In this document: positions 11,221 through 21,722 of the stretch, in pieces
Numbering within the stretch: the stretch's first letter is position 1
How the letters are laid out: each line of letters begins with the position of its first letter
DNA from: Siphonodentalium dalli
Taxonomy: Eukaryota > Mollusca > Scaphopoda > Gadilida > Siphonodentaliidae
DNA length: 64,000 bases
Assembly: GCA_032622095.1 (NCBI GenBank)
Contig: CP136069.1
Span: 206,390,750-206,454,749 of the forward strand
Direction: 5' to 3'
Notes under the pieces: model-generated
Told to the model about the DNA's origin: nothing
What the model saw: only the letters and a program-made list of their open reading frames with translations
Database searches by the model: none
Made by a program: the position numbers and the translations under genes

Positions 11221-11364
11221 AACAGGTCGCTGGTATTTGTAGTCGTAGCCAGTAGGCTGTCACAGCTTAACAGGTCGCTGATATTTGTAGTCGTAGCCAG
11301 TAGGCTGTCACAGCTTAACAGGTCGCTAATATATGTAGTCGGTAGCCAGTATGCTCTCACAGAT
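11221..11364. repeat. 48-bp tandem repeat, three copies
   Basis: Copies start at 11221, 11269 and 11317 with AACAGGTCGCT and end in 'cacag(c/a)tta'. The third copy is the most diverged. Confidence 0.9.
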
Positions 11365-11365
11365 T

Positions 11366-11887
11366 AGGTTAATTAAATTCCAAAAGAACCGACAGACCGT
11401 TGAACTTTAAAAAAAAACTTTAATATGTACTCCATTTAATGTAAAACAGCGTGTATGTCTTTTGATACTGAGATCCTTTTTCATATTTCTCTTTCACATC
11501 GATACTACTTTCTGCAATCTGCCAGAAACTGCGTCCAACGCCATATATATAAAGCCACAGCATCAGGCACGACGACATATGTCTGTACGGAGGATCGTGC
11601 TCAATGTGTGTGAACTGAAACAGAGGGCCCTCCACGCACCGTTTTCCATAGGAACCAACCACAACATTAATTTATCACCTTCATATGCACTACATAGAGG
11701 AGATGGGCACACCTAAGTGTAATATATTGTGCCCCGATCCCAAGCCTGTGCATCCACATTCCTGATTGTAATCCTAAACTGTTATGCAATCTTAATATAT
11801 GTATACTTGCGTCACAATAAATATGTGCAACTGCATTCCACACAAAGACGACACTGCAAATGTTCACATTATATGCGCGAGATTATC
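11366..11887. other. Unassigned stretch
   Basis: No convincing gene. Short frames on both strands overlap and lack family features. Confidence 0.4.
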
Positions 11888-12026
11888 AACCATTAATATA
11901 AAGTAATTGTTGGTGAACAATGTATACTGCTGGAAGACGCCAAGAAAACAATAGATGACATGTCGACGTCAGTTAACTTTGAGATCGTGTGTTTATATCG
12001 GGCTCTCGCTTCAAATAATGATCAAA
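11888..12026. repeat. Left flank copy of the host repeat around the LINE
   Basis: The stretch 'accattaatataaagta...gagatcgtgtgt' matches 14370-14475 closely. It ends in the sequence that became the LINE target duplication. Confidence 0.8.
12013..12026. repeat. LINE target-site duplication, left copy
   Basis: AAATAATGATCAAA, repeated exactly at 14246-14259 beyond the LINE 3' end. An uninterrupted version sits at 15356-15369. Confidence 0.85.
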
Positions 12027-12027
12027 G

Positions 12028-13617
12028 GTCTATGAAAAATGTATTTATAAATATCTATGGGAATTTCTTGATGAAAACAAACTCCTATCATTTTACCAAG
12101 CTGGTTTCATGCGCAACGATTCAACGGTTTTTCAACTTACCGAAATATATGACAATATATGTCGATCATTAGACGACGGAAAAGAGGTCCGGTGTATATT
12201 CTGTGACATAAGTAAAGCATTCGATAAAGTCTGGCACCGTGGCCTCTTGAACAAACTGACAAAAATTGGTATAAGAGGAAACTTGTATAACTTGATGAAA
12301 TCGTATCTAGAATGTAGACAACAACAGGTTGTCATAGACGGCACACGTTCGGAACTACAAAATGTAACAGCAGGTGTGCCACAAGGCTCAGTATTAGGCC
12401 CACTTCTGTTTTTAATTTATATTAATGATATAACCGAAAATATACGATGTAACATTCGTCTATTTGCTGATGACACTTCTCTATTTCTTACTATCGAAGA
12501 CCCCACCATGGCCGCAAAACTAATCAACGATGACCTCGAAACTCTCATGTGTTGGGCATCAGAATGGCTTGTAAAATTCAATCCCCTGAAAACGGAATCT
12601 CTCTTAATCTCCAGGAAAGAAACACCAGTATATCATCCACATTTGACCATGGGAACCGCGACAATTGTTGAGGTTGACAGCCATAAACATCTGGGACTTA
12701 CTTTCGACAACATGGGCTCTTGGGGTATCCACATCAGATCTATGCTTGACAAAGCATGGAGTCGAGTAAATCTAGTACGTAAACACAGATACAGGCTAAG
12801 CAGAGTAACGCTTGAAAAAATCCATTATACATTTATCCGACCAATACTGGAATATGCCTCCCCTGTTTGGGATAACTGCCCTGATTATCTTAGTGATGAC
12901 ATTGAAAAGGTTCAGTATGAAATGGCCCGAATAGTAACAGGTGCAACCATCAGTACGAGTAACGCGTGCCTTTTGTCAGAGACTGGCTGGGAACTCCTCT
13001 CTTCACGCCGTAGAAAACACAAGCTGTGCCAATTTTTTAAAATGATACGAGGAACTGCTCCATCAATTTTAAGAAATTATGTACGACCAATTCAGGCAAA
13101 TAATTTCAGATATAACTTCAGATTTGAACATATAAGACTACCCTCGAATATTAATTATGACTATTATATGGATTCTTTCTTACCATCTGCAATTACCGAA
13201 TGGAACAAACTGTCAGAAACTACAAAGAGCAGCAGTACAATCGAAGACTTCAAAAAGGAACTGAACAGTGACAATATACGTCCACCTGCCTATTTTTATC
13301 ATAGTAAATGTCGTAAATCTCATATCCTCCATACCCGGTTAAGATTGAACTGCAGCCACCTAAGTGGTGACCTGACAGATAACCATGTAACAATTTCCCC
13401 CTTCTGTCTATGTGGGGAATTTGAGACAACTTACCACTATCTCTTTGAATGTACATTTTATCAAGAGCCCAGAAGAGAACTATATGACTCCCTACCAAAT
13501 GTTGCCTTATCTGAGAATACACTAATGCGGGGGTCAAGAGAGCTTAGTCTTCGCGAAAACAAACAAATATTTAATGCAGTACAGACATATATTATGAGAA
13601 CAAAAAGATTTCCATGA
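12028..13617 (+). CDS. LINE ORF2 C-terminal part: reverse transcriptase, 5'-truncated
   Basis: The frame is open from the truncation point, in frame with an internal ATG at 12109 (502 residues from there). It begins with fingers-region text (VYEKC, then FLDENKLLSFYQAGF), followed by the first catalytic block DISKAFDKVWH, GVPQGSVLGP and the active-site FADD. The thumb region and a C-terminal domain follow, with CLCGEFETTYHYLFEC, a C-x-C-x7-H-x4-C knuckle typical of CR1/Jockey-like ORF2. The endonuclease domain and the N-terminal part of the RT are missing, so it cannot encode a working retrotransposition protein. It has no internal stop, so the insertion is fairly young. ATG 12109 is unlikely to be a real start. 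Confidence 0.9.
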   Translation, partial: VYEKCIYKYLWEFLDENKLLSFYQAGFMRNDSTVFQLTEIYDNICRSLDDGKEVRCIFCDISKAFDKVWHRGLLNKLTKIGIRGNLYNLMKSYLECRQQQVVIDGTRSELQNVTAGVPQGSVLGPLLFLIYINDITENIRCNIRLFADDTSLFLTIEDPTMAAKLINDDLETLMCWASEWLVKFNPLKTESLLISRKETPVYHPHLTMGTATIVEVDSHKHLGLTFDNMGSWGIHIRSMLDKAWSRVNLVRKHRYRLSRVTLEKIHYTFIRPILEYASPVWDNCPDYLSDDIEKVQYEMARIVTGATISTSNACLLSETGWELLSSRRRKHKLCQFFKMIRGTAPSILRNYVRPIQANNFRYNFRFEHIRLPSNINYDYYMDSFLPSAITEWNKLSETTKSSSTIEDFKKELNSDNIRPPAYFYHSKCRKSHILHTRLRLNCSHLSGDLTDNHVTISPFCLCGEFETTYHYLFECTFYQEPRRELYDSLPNVALSENTLMRGSRELSLRENKQIFNAVQTYIMRTKRFP

Positions 13618-13924
13618 TCTGCATTGGTAACAAATTGCTTTGGATTCCGGCCGCGCTATGCGGCAGCACGATGTTCCCCATTATATATGTAGTACTAAAT
13701 GTCTTCCGATAACGATTATTTTGTAAGTTACTTACTTGTCACTATCCTGTATATACGTGAACTGATTCTACATGAAGAATACAGCAATATTCGCAGTGAA
13801 CCCCATTGAAATAGGAATTGGCCATTGCGATTGACCCCCTCCCATGAAGCCTGACGCATGCATATTACTACGAGCATAATTTTCATCACGCAGCAAATAA
13901 ATTATTGAAAACTCTGTCCCCTCT

Positions 13925-13933
13925 ACTTTCTCA

Positions 13934-13964
<31 letters not shown>

Positions 13965-13965
13965 G
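13925..13965. repeat. CT-rich microsatellite in the LINE 3' UTR
   Basis: Mostly CT dinucleotides with short interruptions. Confidence 0.85.
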
Positions 13966-14245
13966 CCTCCTGCTATCCCTAACACTATCTTCCGCTGTGT
14001 CCATCCCAACTTAGTTACTTCTCCTTTAAAAAATATTATTTCTATTATTTCCCGTCTGATCGATACCCCTCCCTCACTTATTGGGGAAGGGGCATGTCGC
14101 AAAAGAGGAGAAGACTTCATATAAGCCCTCGGGCTTGTTGTCTGATCCTTATTTCCATACATTATCTCTTATATGTTGTATATTTATGTCATTTGTGTAT
14201 TATGTGTATTATGTTTGGATTTGGGAATAAAAATATGTTTACACT

Positions 14246-14480
14246 AAATAATGATCAAACAAAGGGATCATATTCGTCTCGGGTCATATGCGATGTCACA
14301 TTTTCGATGTGCATGATTGTTTCGTATATAGTGTCAGTTACGTTGGACATGTCGTAGTTGTATGCAAGACCATTAATATAAAGTATTTTTTGGTGAACAA
14401 TGTATACTGCTAGAAGTCGCCAAGACAACAATAGATGACATGTCGACGTTAGTTAACTGTGAGATCGTGTGTGTTTCGGC
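14246..14480. repeat. Right flank of the LINE: host repeat continues
   Basis: Starts with the right copy of the target duplication (14246-14259), then 'cgtctcgggtca', 'tttcgtatatag' and 'gtagttgtatgca', and runs into a second copy of the left-flank repeat from 14370. The same order occurs at 15340-15470. Confidence 0.8.
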
Positions 14481-15339
14481 TGCATCTATATGAAGTCACG
14501 TGTCGCACATTACTGTGATCACAACATGCTTACTAACATTGAACGCTCGCTGATCAGTACTCTGGTAATTGGCAATTCACAGCGAGTCGTGTCAGTTTAG
14601 GCCAGACATAAAAATGTATCAACTATCAGCAGATAACAGCGATTTGGTATGTGCCGCGTGTATTTAAAGTGTATCCTTATACCACATGATAATGGTTCGT
14701 AGAAAGAATGAAAATCATGCAGTTACCGTACAACACCCTTTATTTGACCAAAGTAGTAAAATTTCCAACTGATGACAGTTCCAATGACAATGTTGACCAA
14801 ATGTAGGACAATATTGTTTTTCTTAAATTACATGCAGTTTTTATATATAGCTGTTAGACAATAAATATGATGATGATGACTGGCCACGGGGAGGGACCAG
14901 GACACTATCTTTCCAAGTGTTGGACATTTCCAACCTGACACCCGCCCCTTTGATAAGGTTGGAAAATTTCCAGCTGATGGCCATTCCAGCCCAAATGTCG
15001 TTAAAAAGTACAAAATTATGCAAATATTGGTCCGAAAACAATACCCCCCCCCCCCCCCCCCAAATAAAATGTTGGAAATCAAACTACAATATCATTTTCA
15101 ATCTATTGTTGGTTTGGAAATTACAACTAATGTTGTGTCAGGTATGAAATTTCCAACCGTTGAACGTGTTGCCACGTCCCTGTCCGTGTTCAATATTCGA
15201 CATACACGGGTTGAAATGACAACGAAAACTAAAACACATTCGCCAAGCCCGAGAAACAATTAATGAAAACTAAGTTGCCTGTCGCAATGCTTCGGCGTTG
15301 ACCTGTGTACAGTTCTATAGCAATGTAAATGCACCCTAT
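14481..15339. other. Unassigned stretch with poly-C tract
   Basis: No gene. The phrase 'ttggaca/ttggaaa..tttccaac' repeats loosely between 14920 and 15165. A poly-C run lies at 15044-15060, just before 'aaataaaatg'. Confidence 0.4.
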
Positions 15340-15480
15340 ATAGGGATCTCGTTTCAAATAATGATCAAAGTAAAGGGATCTTAATCGTCTCGGGTCACTT
15401 TTCAATGTGCATGGATGTTTCGTATATAGTTTCGTCAATTACGTTGTGACATGTTGTAGTTGTATGCAACACTATTTATA
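15340..15480. repeat. Host repeat copy with empty LINE insertion site
   Basis: Contains TTTCAAATAATGATCAAAG (15353-15371) uninterrupted, followed by the same downstream text as the right flank of the LINE. Confidence 0.8.
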
Positions 15481-15488
15481 ATGATATA

Positions 15489-16630
15489 AACACATCCAAA
15501 AAAGAAAGTCCCCCCTAATATAATGTGTAATATTTTCGGAGATATTGGTTGGATTTTGGTAAAACTTTCGTCAAACGATTATTGGATCTAGAGACACAAT
15601 TATTGCGAAGGACAGCCATGTAAGTGGTGTTACGGATGACTGAGCACGAGTTGATTGGAGGAGGGGTGCTTTTCAAAAATGGCAAACACACATTTAGAGT
15701 GATCTTGACTACAGTATTGTTTCCTTGATTACACATTGTGTACTGCCTGTAGTTTTTGTCAGAAAATGATATTGTGAGTCCCCCTACATGCTTTAGAGCA
15801 TAACTTTGCCGAATGGGAACATTATGTACCTCGCCCATACTCATTCCGTTCAGTCATTCCATACCCCTTTAGCTGGGAAAGTTGAAATCAACCAGTGATA
15901 GGTCGAATACCAACCCAAAACAGGTATAGCTATTGGCTTTTGGAGGTGAATTTCTCCATAAAACATGTTGCCCACCGCATGGAGTAATGGCAAAAACCAT
16001 ACGGAATTTAAGACAGTGAAACCAGCAGATTGGCAATAGCGCAGATCGCCCCAGAACTGGAAGACTGAGGATTACAACCGCTAGACAAGATCGTTATTTA
16101 ACAAATGCTACATTGCATAGGGTGACGTCCAGGAGTGGTATGTATCAGCACCACACAGAAGACTAACCTCGTCCCTTTTAATGGGAATCTGAATGTAGGA
16201 GCCCAGAACATTTGTGAGACCAACTGAAGAGAGCTGTTTACCATCGTGTCAATGACCACACCATGCTCGGTGACATGCACTGTCTGTTTCAGGACGAATG
16301 GAGGAACATTCCAAAGCGTAGAATCACCCCTCTCATCAACAGAATGCTATCCCGATGCCAGCAGGTTATCCCGCGACTCGGTGGCTACACGCAATATTGA
16401 TTCATTGAATACTATCTCATTGTTATCTTTCTTGTCATTTTTAAAATCTACCCCACTCCCATTCAATCGATGCTCAGTCAGCCGAAGCACCACGCACCTG
16501 GCTGTCCTTCGCATGGATTGTTTCTCTAGCTCCAATAACCATTTGTGAAAAGTTTTATCAAAATCCACCCAATATCTCCGAAAATATTACATATTATATT
16601 AGGGGGGACTTTCTTTTTTTGATGTGTGTA
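15489..16630. mobile_element. Decayed Tc1-type DNA transposon with long (~190-bp) inverted ends
   Basis: The left end (15489 onward: 'acacatccaaaaaagaaagtc') and the inverse of the right end (to about 16630) match for about 190 bp, through 'gaaagtcccccctaatataat', 'ttttcggagatattgg' and 'gcgaaggacagcca'. TA dinucleotides sit at both outer edges, as expected for Tc1/mariner, though the ends have eroded. Between the inverted ends are two recognisable transposase pieces with the middle missing. Total length is about 1.14 kb. Confidence 0.85.
16044..16400 (+). pseudogene. Tc1-like transposase remnant
   Basis: At 16044-16133 the frame reads DRPRTGRLRITTARQDRYL, the linker region after the helix-turn-helix domains of Tc1-like transposases (GRPR/AT-hook-like, then TT.RQDRYL). 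At 16287-16400, in a different frame block, it reads FQDEWRNIPKRRI and ends RCQQVIPRLGGYTQY and stop, the canonical Tc1 C terminus. The DDE catalytic core between them is mostly deleted or scrambled, with stops such as the one near 16163. No active enzyme can be made. Confidence 0.85.
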
Positions 16631-16635
16631 TATGC

Positions 16636-17570
16636 ATGTTCGCGCTGGTCGCTATTGGAAGTAGCCCGGTTTCGTTTTGTGGTACATTTGTTCTGTCACC
16701 AATCCGAATTTAACAAACATGATTCCATAACGACAGCCTCGTACGCTATTCTGGCGTGCGTCGGAAGGCTGTTGGTTACAGTACACCAATTATTCTCCAT
16801 AGGCGACAGTGTTAATGTCTGGGGCTATGCTCGATTCCTTGTGAATTCTGGAACTTTCTAACCTAGTCAATTTTGAAGAATGGCTCTTCGGACCCAATAT
16901 AACCCAAAAACATTAACAGGTCCGTGTGGGTTTTCCATCTTTAAATTTACCGCTTTTGATACTACCCTAATTCCGCACAAAAAATCATCATCAAATTTTC
17001 AAACACACCCCCATTAAATGCCAGGTTAATTATTTCACCCACTCTGGATCAATATTCATCTAGGTATAATATTTCCATGGTAGCTTTGATTTTTTCTTGT
17101 TTTTGCATTAATTTTATCCCAATCATATTCAACCATTCAGCTGCCAGATGTGATTTTATGCTGACTTGAGTGTGGCTAACAGCACACCAAGGGGGATAAT
17201 TTTGTATAATTGGTGTACTATAACCTGTTAGCTGGTGCGTTATAGCATAACTGGACATTCGGCGACTGGCGACAATGACATAAACACGGGCACTTAAATG
17301 CCACGAAAATGTTCAAGACAAATCTTCTTATATATTGGGATTTCTCCGATCATAATATTGGTATGTCGACCAATTTTTCCGATAATAATCTCTATCTATT
17401 TATGAATGTCCGTCTGTCCGCTATATAAATTAACATGGTACCTTCTATGGGACTCAATAGTGGTATATATATTGTTTGTTTTACATTATATGAGCATGTG
17501 TTACTCCCTGTGGAACCAGCTCAACCAATATCTGATTCGGACGAATCGGACTTATCACAGGTTCCCGACA
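16636..17570. other. Unassigned stretch
   Basis: No gene or repeat array recognised. The 'gaatgtccgtctgtccgct' at 17404 resembles text at 50531 and 770, so the end of this stretch may belong to that interspersed family. Confidence 0.4.
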
Positions 17571-17574
17571 CATA

Positions 17575-20183
17575 CCTGCTGCTATTCAAGATCCACTGAT
17601 GCGTAACCTACACACCCCTACTGCTATTCAAAATCTACTGAGGCGTAACCAACACAGCCCTGCTGCTATCCAAGATCAACTGAGGCGTAACCTACACAGA
17701 CCTGCTGCTATCCAAGATCAACTGATGCGTAACCTACACATACCTGCTGCTATCCAAGATCCACTGAGGCGTAACCAACACAGACCTGCTGCTATCCAAG
17801 ATCAACTGAGGCGTAACCTACACATACCTGCTGCTATCCAAGATCAACTGAGGCGTAACCTACACATACCTGCTGCTATCCAAGATCCACTGAGGCGTAA
17901 CCAACACAGACCTGCTGCTATCCAAGATCCACTGAGGCGTAACCTACACATACCTGCTGCTATCCAAGATCCACTGAGGCGTAACCAACACAGACCTGCT
18001 GCTATCCAAGATCAACTGAGGCGTAACCAACACAGACCTGCTGCTATCCAAGATCCACTGAGGCGTAACCAACACAGACCTGCTGCTATCCAAGATCCAC
18101 TGAGGCGTAACCAACACAGACCTGCTGCTATCCAAGATCAACTGAGGCGTAACCTACACATACCTGCTGCTATCCAAGATCAACTGAGGCGTAACCAACA
18201 CAGACCTGCTGCTATCCAAGATCCACTGAGGCGTAACCTACACAGACCTGCTGCTATCCAAGATCCACTGAGGCGTAACCAACACAGACCTGCTGCTATC
18301 CAAGATCCACTGAGGCGTAACCTACACATACCTGCTGCTATCCAAGATCCACTGAGGCGTAACCAACACAGACCTGCTGCTATCCAAGATCCACTGAGGC
18401 GTAACCTACACAGACCTGCTGCTATCCAAGATCCACTGAGGCGTAACCTACACATACCTGCTGCTATCCAAGATCAACTGAGGCGTAACCAACACAGACC
18501 TGCTGCTATCCAAGATCCACTGAGGCGTAACCTACACAGACCTGCTGCTATCCAAGATCCACTGAGGCGTAACCAACACAGACCTGCTGCTATCCAAAAT
18601 CAACTGAGGCGTAACCAACACAGACCTGCTGCTATCCAAGATCCACTGAGGCGTAACCAACACAGGCCTGCTGCTATCCAAGATCCACTGAGGCGTAACC
18701 TACACAGACCTGCTGCTATCCAAGATCCACTGAGGCGTAACCAACACAGACCTGCTGCTATCCAAGATCCACTGAGGCGTAACCTACACAGGCCTGCTGC
18801 TATCCAAGATCCACTGAGGCGTAACCAACACAGGCCTGCTGCTATCCAAGATCCACTGAGGCGTAACCAACACAGACCTGCTGCTATCCAAGATCAACTG
18901 AGGCGTAACCTACACATACCTGCTGCTATCCAAGATCCACTGAGGCGTAACCAACACAGACCTGCTGCTATCCAAGATCCACTGAGGCGTAACCAACACA
19001 GACCTGCTGCTATCCAAGATCAACTGAGGCGTAACCAACACAGGCCTGCTGCTATCCAAGATCAACTGAGGCGTAACCAACACAGACCTGCTGCTATCCA
19101 AGATCCACTGAGGCGTAACCTACACAGACCTGCTGCTATCCAAGATCCACTGAGGCGTAACCAACACAGACCTGCTGCTATCCAAGATCAACTGAGGCGT
19201 AACCAACACAGACCTGCTGCTATCCAAGATCCACTGAGGCGTAACCAACACAGGCCTGCTGCTATCCAAGATCCACTGAGGCGTAACCAACACAGACCTG
19301 CTGCTATCCAAGATCCACTGAGGCGTAACCAACACAGACCTGCTGCTATCCAAGATCCACTGAGGCGTAACCTACACATACCTGCTGCTATCCAAGATCC
19401 ACTGAGGCGTAACCAACACAGGCCTGCTGCTATCCAAGATCCACTGAGGCGTAACCAACACAGACCTGCTGCTATCCAAGATCAACTGAGGCGTAACCAA
19501 CACAGACCTGCTGCTATCCAATATCAACTGAGGCGTAACCAACACAGGCCTGCTGCTATCCAAGATCCACTGAGGCGTAACCAACACAGGCCTGCTGCTA
19601 TCCAAGATCAACTGAGGCGTAACCAACACAGACCTGCTGCTATCCAAGATCCACTGAGGCGTAACCAACACAGACCTGCTGCTATCCAAGATCCACTGAG
19701 GCGTAACCAACACAGACCTGCTGCTATCCAAGATCAACTGAGGCGTAACCAACACAGACCTGCTGCTATCCAAGATCCACTGAGGCGTAACCAACACAGA
19801 CCTGCTGCTATCCAAGATCCACTGAGGCGTAACCTACACAGACCTGCTGCTATCCAAGATCAACTGAGGCGTAACCTACACAGGCCTGCTGCTATCCAAG
19901 ATCCACTGAGGCGTAACCTACACAGACCTGCTGCTATCCAAGATCCACTGAGGCGTAACCTACACAGACCTGCTGCTATCCAAGATCAACTGAGGCGTAA
20001 CCAACACAGGCCTGCTGCTATCCAAGATCCACTGAGGCGTAACCTACACAGACCTGCTGCTATCCAAGATCCACTGAGGCGTAACCTACACAGACCTGCT
20101 GCTATCCAAGATCAACTGAGGCGTAACCAATACAGGCCTGCTGCTATCCAAGATCAACTGAGGCGTAACCTACACAGATATAT
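17575..20183. repeat. 42-bp minisatellite, about 62 copies
   Basis: The unit is 'cctgctgctatccaagatc(c/a)actgaggcgtaacc(a/t)acaca(g/t)(a/g)' (42 bp). Four sites vary between copies: c/a, a/t, g/t and a/g. The first few copies are more diverged ('caccccta', 'cacagccct'), which fits an older edge. The 'acata' variant occurs almost always with 'ctaca', so unit types are linked and the array appears to grow by copying blocks of mixed units. Confidence 0.95.
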
Positions 20184-20196
20184 CAAAGTGATGTGA
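17599..20196 (+). CDS. Possible repeat-only protein (14-residue unit), doubtful
   Basis: The frame is open for 865 residues, almost wholly a 14-residue repeat (RPAAIQDPLRRNQH and variants P/Q, Q/L, R/I), strongly basic, with a short C-terminal tail (YIKVM). No signal peptide or non-repeat domain is seen. A 42-bp unit keeps any open frame open. Three of the four variable sites change the amino acid, which speaks against purifying selection on a protein. I list it because all copies lack a frameshift or stop, but I think it is non-coding. Confidence 0.15.
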   Translation: MRNLHTPTAIQNLLRRNQHSPAAIQDQLRRNLHRPAAIQDQLMRNLHIPAAIQDPLRRNQHRPAAIQDQLRRNLHIPAAIQDQLRRNLHIPAAIQDPLRRNQHRPAAIQDPLRRNLHIPAAIQDPLRRNQHRPAAIQDQLRRNQHRPAAIQDPLRRNQHRPAAIQDPLRRNQHRPAAIQDQLRRNLHIPAAIQDQLRRNQHRPAAIQDPLRRNLHRPAAIQDPLRRNQHRPAAIQDPLRRNLHIPAAIQDPLRRNQHRPAAIQDPLRRNLHRPAAIQDPLRRNLHIPAAIQDQLRRNQHRPAAIQDPLRRNLHRPAAIQDPLRRNQHRPAAIQNQLRRNQHRPAAIQDPLRRNQHRPAAIQDPLRRNLHRPAAIQDPLRRNQHRPAAIQDPLRRNLHRPAAIQDPLRRNQHRPAAIQDPLRRNQHRPAAIQDQLRRNLHIPAAIQDPLRRNQHRPAAIQDPLRRNQHRPAAIQDQLRRNQHRPAAIQDQLRRNQHRPAAIQDPLRRNLHRPAAIQDPLRRNQHRPAAIQDQLRRNQHRPAAIQDPLRRNQHRPAAIQDPLRRNQHRPAAIQDPLRRNQHRPAAIQDPLRRNLHIPAAIQDPLRRNQHRPAAIQDPLRRNQHRPAAIQDQLRRNQHRPAAIQYQLRRNQHRPAAIQDPLRRNQHRPAAIQDQLRRNQHRPAAIQDPLRRNQHRPAAIQDPLRRNQHRPAAIQDQLRRNQHRPAAIQDPLRRNQHRPAAIQDPLRRNLHRPAAIQDQLRRNLHRPAAIQDPLRRNLHRPAAIQDPLRRNLHRPAAIQDQLRRNQHRPAAIQDPLRRNLHRPAAIQDPLRRNLHRPAAIQDQLRRNQYRPAAIQDQLRRNLHRYIKVM

Positions 20197-20199
20197 AAC

Positions 20200-20590
20200 A
20201 CTCCAGCAGGGTGATCGAATAGAACAGAGAATCATCTTGTTCAAAGTAGTAATTTTGTTCAAATTTATATCCAAATTGATAACACACACCGTCATTCTTT
20301 TATATTAATTAATCGCAGTGAATCTTGGTGGGGAAATCGTTTCGTTAGTTTATCGCAGATAGATGCGTTCCGAATAAAGGAGTAAATATTTACAATTGAG
20401 CGTAGTTCAGACGATGTTTTCTATGGAGTGGTAGGGTCGTTTAGCTTCAGATTTTCGGCGATGTTAATAGAATGCTACATTCCTCCAGTTGGCATAGTGC
20501 CAGAATACACTCGTATCAGTTTTATGCACCCGAACAAGTACATAATGTGTCTGTAAGGTAAGAAGAGCATCAGGTTGAACGTTCTTTAAC
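20200..20590. repeat. Interspersed repeat R20, copy 1
   Basis: The block with 'tgtgaaacact', 'cgttagtttatcgcagat', 'gtaaatatttacaattga', 'ttcggcgatgtt' and 'catagtgcc' recurs at 57370-57720 (same strand) and inverted at 30330-30470. It is an unclassified interspersed element; its start coincides with the end of the 42-bp array. Confidence 0.75.
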
Positions 20591-21040
20591 ATTCAACCAG
20601 TATAGTAATCTGTTCCATAGAAACGGTTGTCAAGCAATTTTAAACTAAATAAAAGGCGACCACCGTTTATCCATCCTTGCTAAAAGACCAGGAGTCAGGA
20701 GTATATTTAATTAACGGATATAGACTGAGAATCAACACTGAAATAGTTATGTATCACGAAGATGCTTGTTATGTTGCATCATTTATGGCAATTGGAACAA
20801 CATATTAGCTGCTTGGTATTTGCACATTTTATGTCATTACAATGAACCCGGGGGGGGGGTTTCTGACATATGACCAATAGCCGGGTCTCATCAATGTTAC
20901 CACAAGTCTGAATCTACGCAGGAGCAGAATTTCACAATTTATAGTCCATGCATTATGTTAACATTTTGCTAAAATAGGCCGTTTTACTGTCGGTATCAAT
21001 GGGAGGGTCTGTGCACACGATAACTATATTTTATCTTATA
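20591..21040. other. Unassigned stretch
   Basis: Contains a G run near 20850. No gene or recognised repeat. Confidence 0.35.
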
Positions 21041-21041
21041 C

Positions 21042-21660
21042 TAGCCGATGAGCCCGACGTTGTCCGGGCTATTCAAAAACCAAATTTCAATTCGATAGCT
21101 CCACCCGTTTCCGAGATCTGGTCTGCGCATGCGCGAAGCTGTCGTCGCACGGGCTCGGCGACCCGATAAAATTCGTATACGGGGCAAGATACATTCACGT
21201 AGCAAATTTCAAGTCGATAGCTCCACCCGTTTCCGAGATCTCCTCTGCGCATTCACGAAGCTGGCGTCGCACGGGCTCGGCGACCCGATAAAATTCGTAT
21301 TCGGGGCAAGATACATTCACGTAGCAAATTTCAAGTCGATAGCTCCACCCGTTTCCGAGATCTGGTCTGCGCATGCGCGAAGCTGTCGTCGCACGGGCTC
21401 GGCGACCCGATAAAATTCGTATTCGTGGCAAGATACATTCACATACCAAATTTCAAGTCGATAGCTCCACCCGTTTCCGAGATCTCGTCTGCGCATGCGC
21501 TGCACGGGCGCCGCACAGGCTCGCCAATACGACAACGTCCACAGCCTGGTCAAACTACACACAAGTACCAAGTTTCGTCCCGATCGGTCGAGAATCGTAG
21601 ATTTGTATCAATGACATACAAACATACAAACATACATACAAACAGAGGTCTTCAAAATAT
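21042..21660. repeat. ~121-bp interspersed repeat, four tandem units plus tail
   Basis: Units end with 'tttccgagatct' near 21110, 21232, 21354 and 21476, spaced about 121 bp. The edge at 21042 is the same as at 8692. After the last unit comes 'ttcgtcccgatcggtcgagaatcgtagatttgtat' and a 'catacaaacatacaaa' tail, as also at 29780. Unit number differs between copies (two at 8.7 kb, four here, about one at 29.6 kb). Confidence 0.8.
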
Positions 21661-21722
21661 ATATGAGACTAGCAGGTTAGCCCGCCACCGGCGGCTTGAC
21701 CGAAACATGACATTTATATATA

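Larger units (their letters stand above)
12027..14245 (+). mobile_element. 5'-truncated LINE (non-LTR retrotransposon), 2.2 kb
   Basis: The element starts inside the reverse transcriptase coding region, as expected of 5' truncation during target-primed reverse transcription. It continues through the stop codon at 13617 and a roughly 630-bp 3' UTR to 14245. Exact 14-bp repeats (AAATAATGATCAAA) flank it, and the related host-repeat copy at 15340-15480 gives a natural empty site. The 3' UTR contains a CT-rich microsatellite (13925-13965) and no long poly(A). The clade is probably within the CR1/L2/Jockey-like range judged by the C-terminal CCHC-like knuckle; I cannot place it more precisely. Confidence 0.85.
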
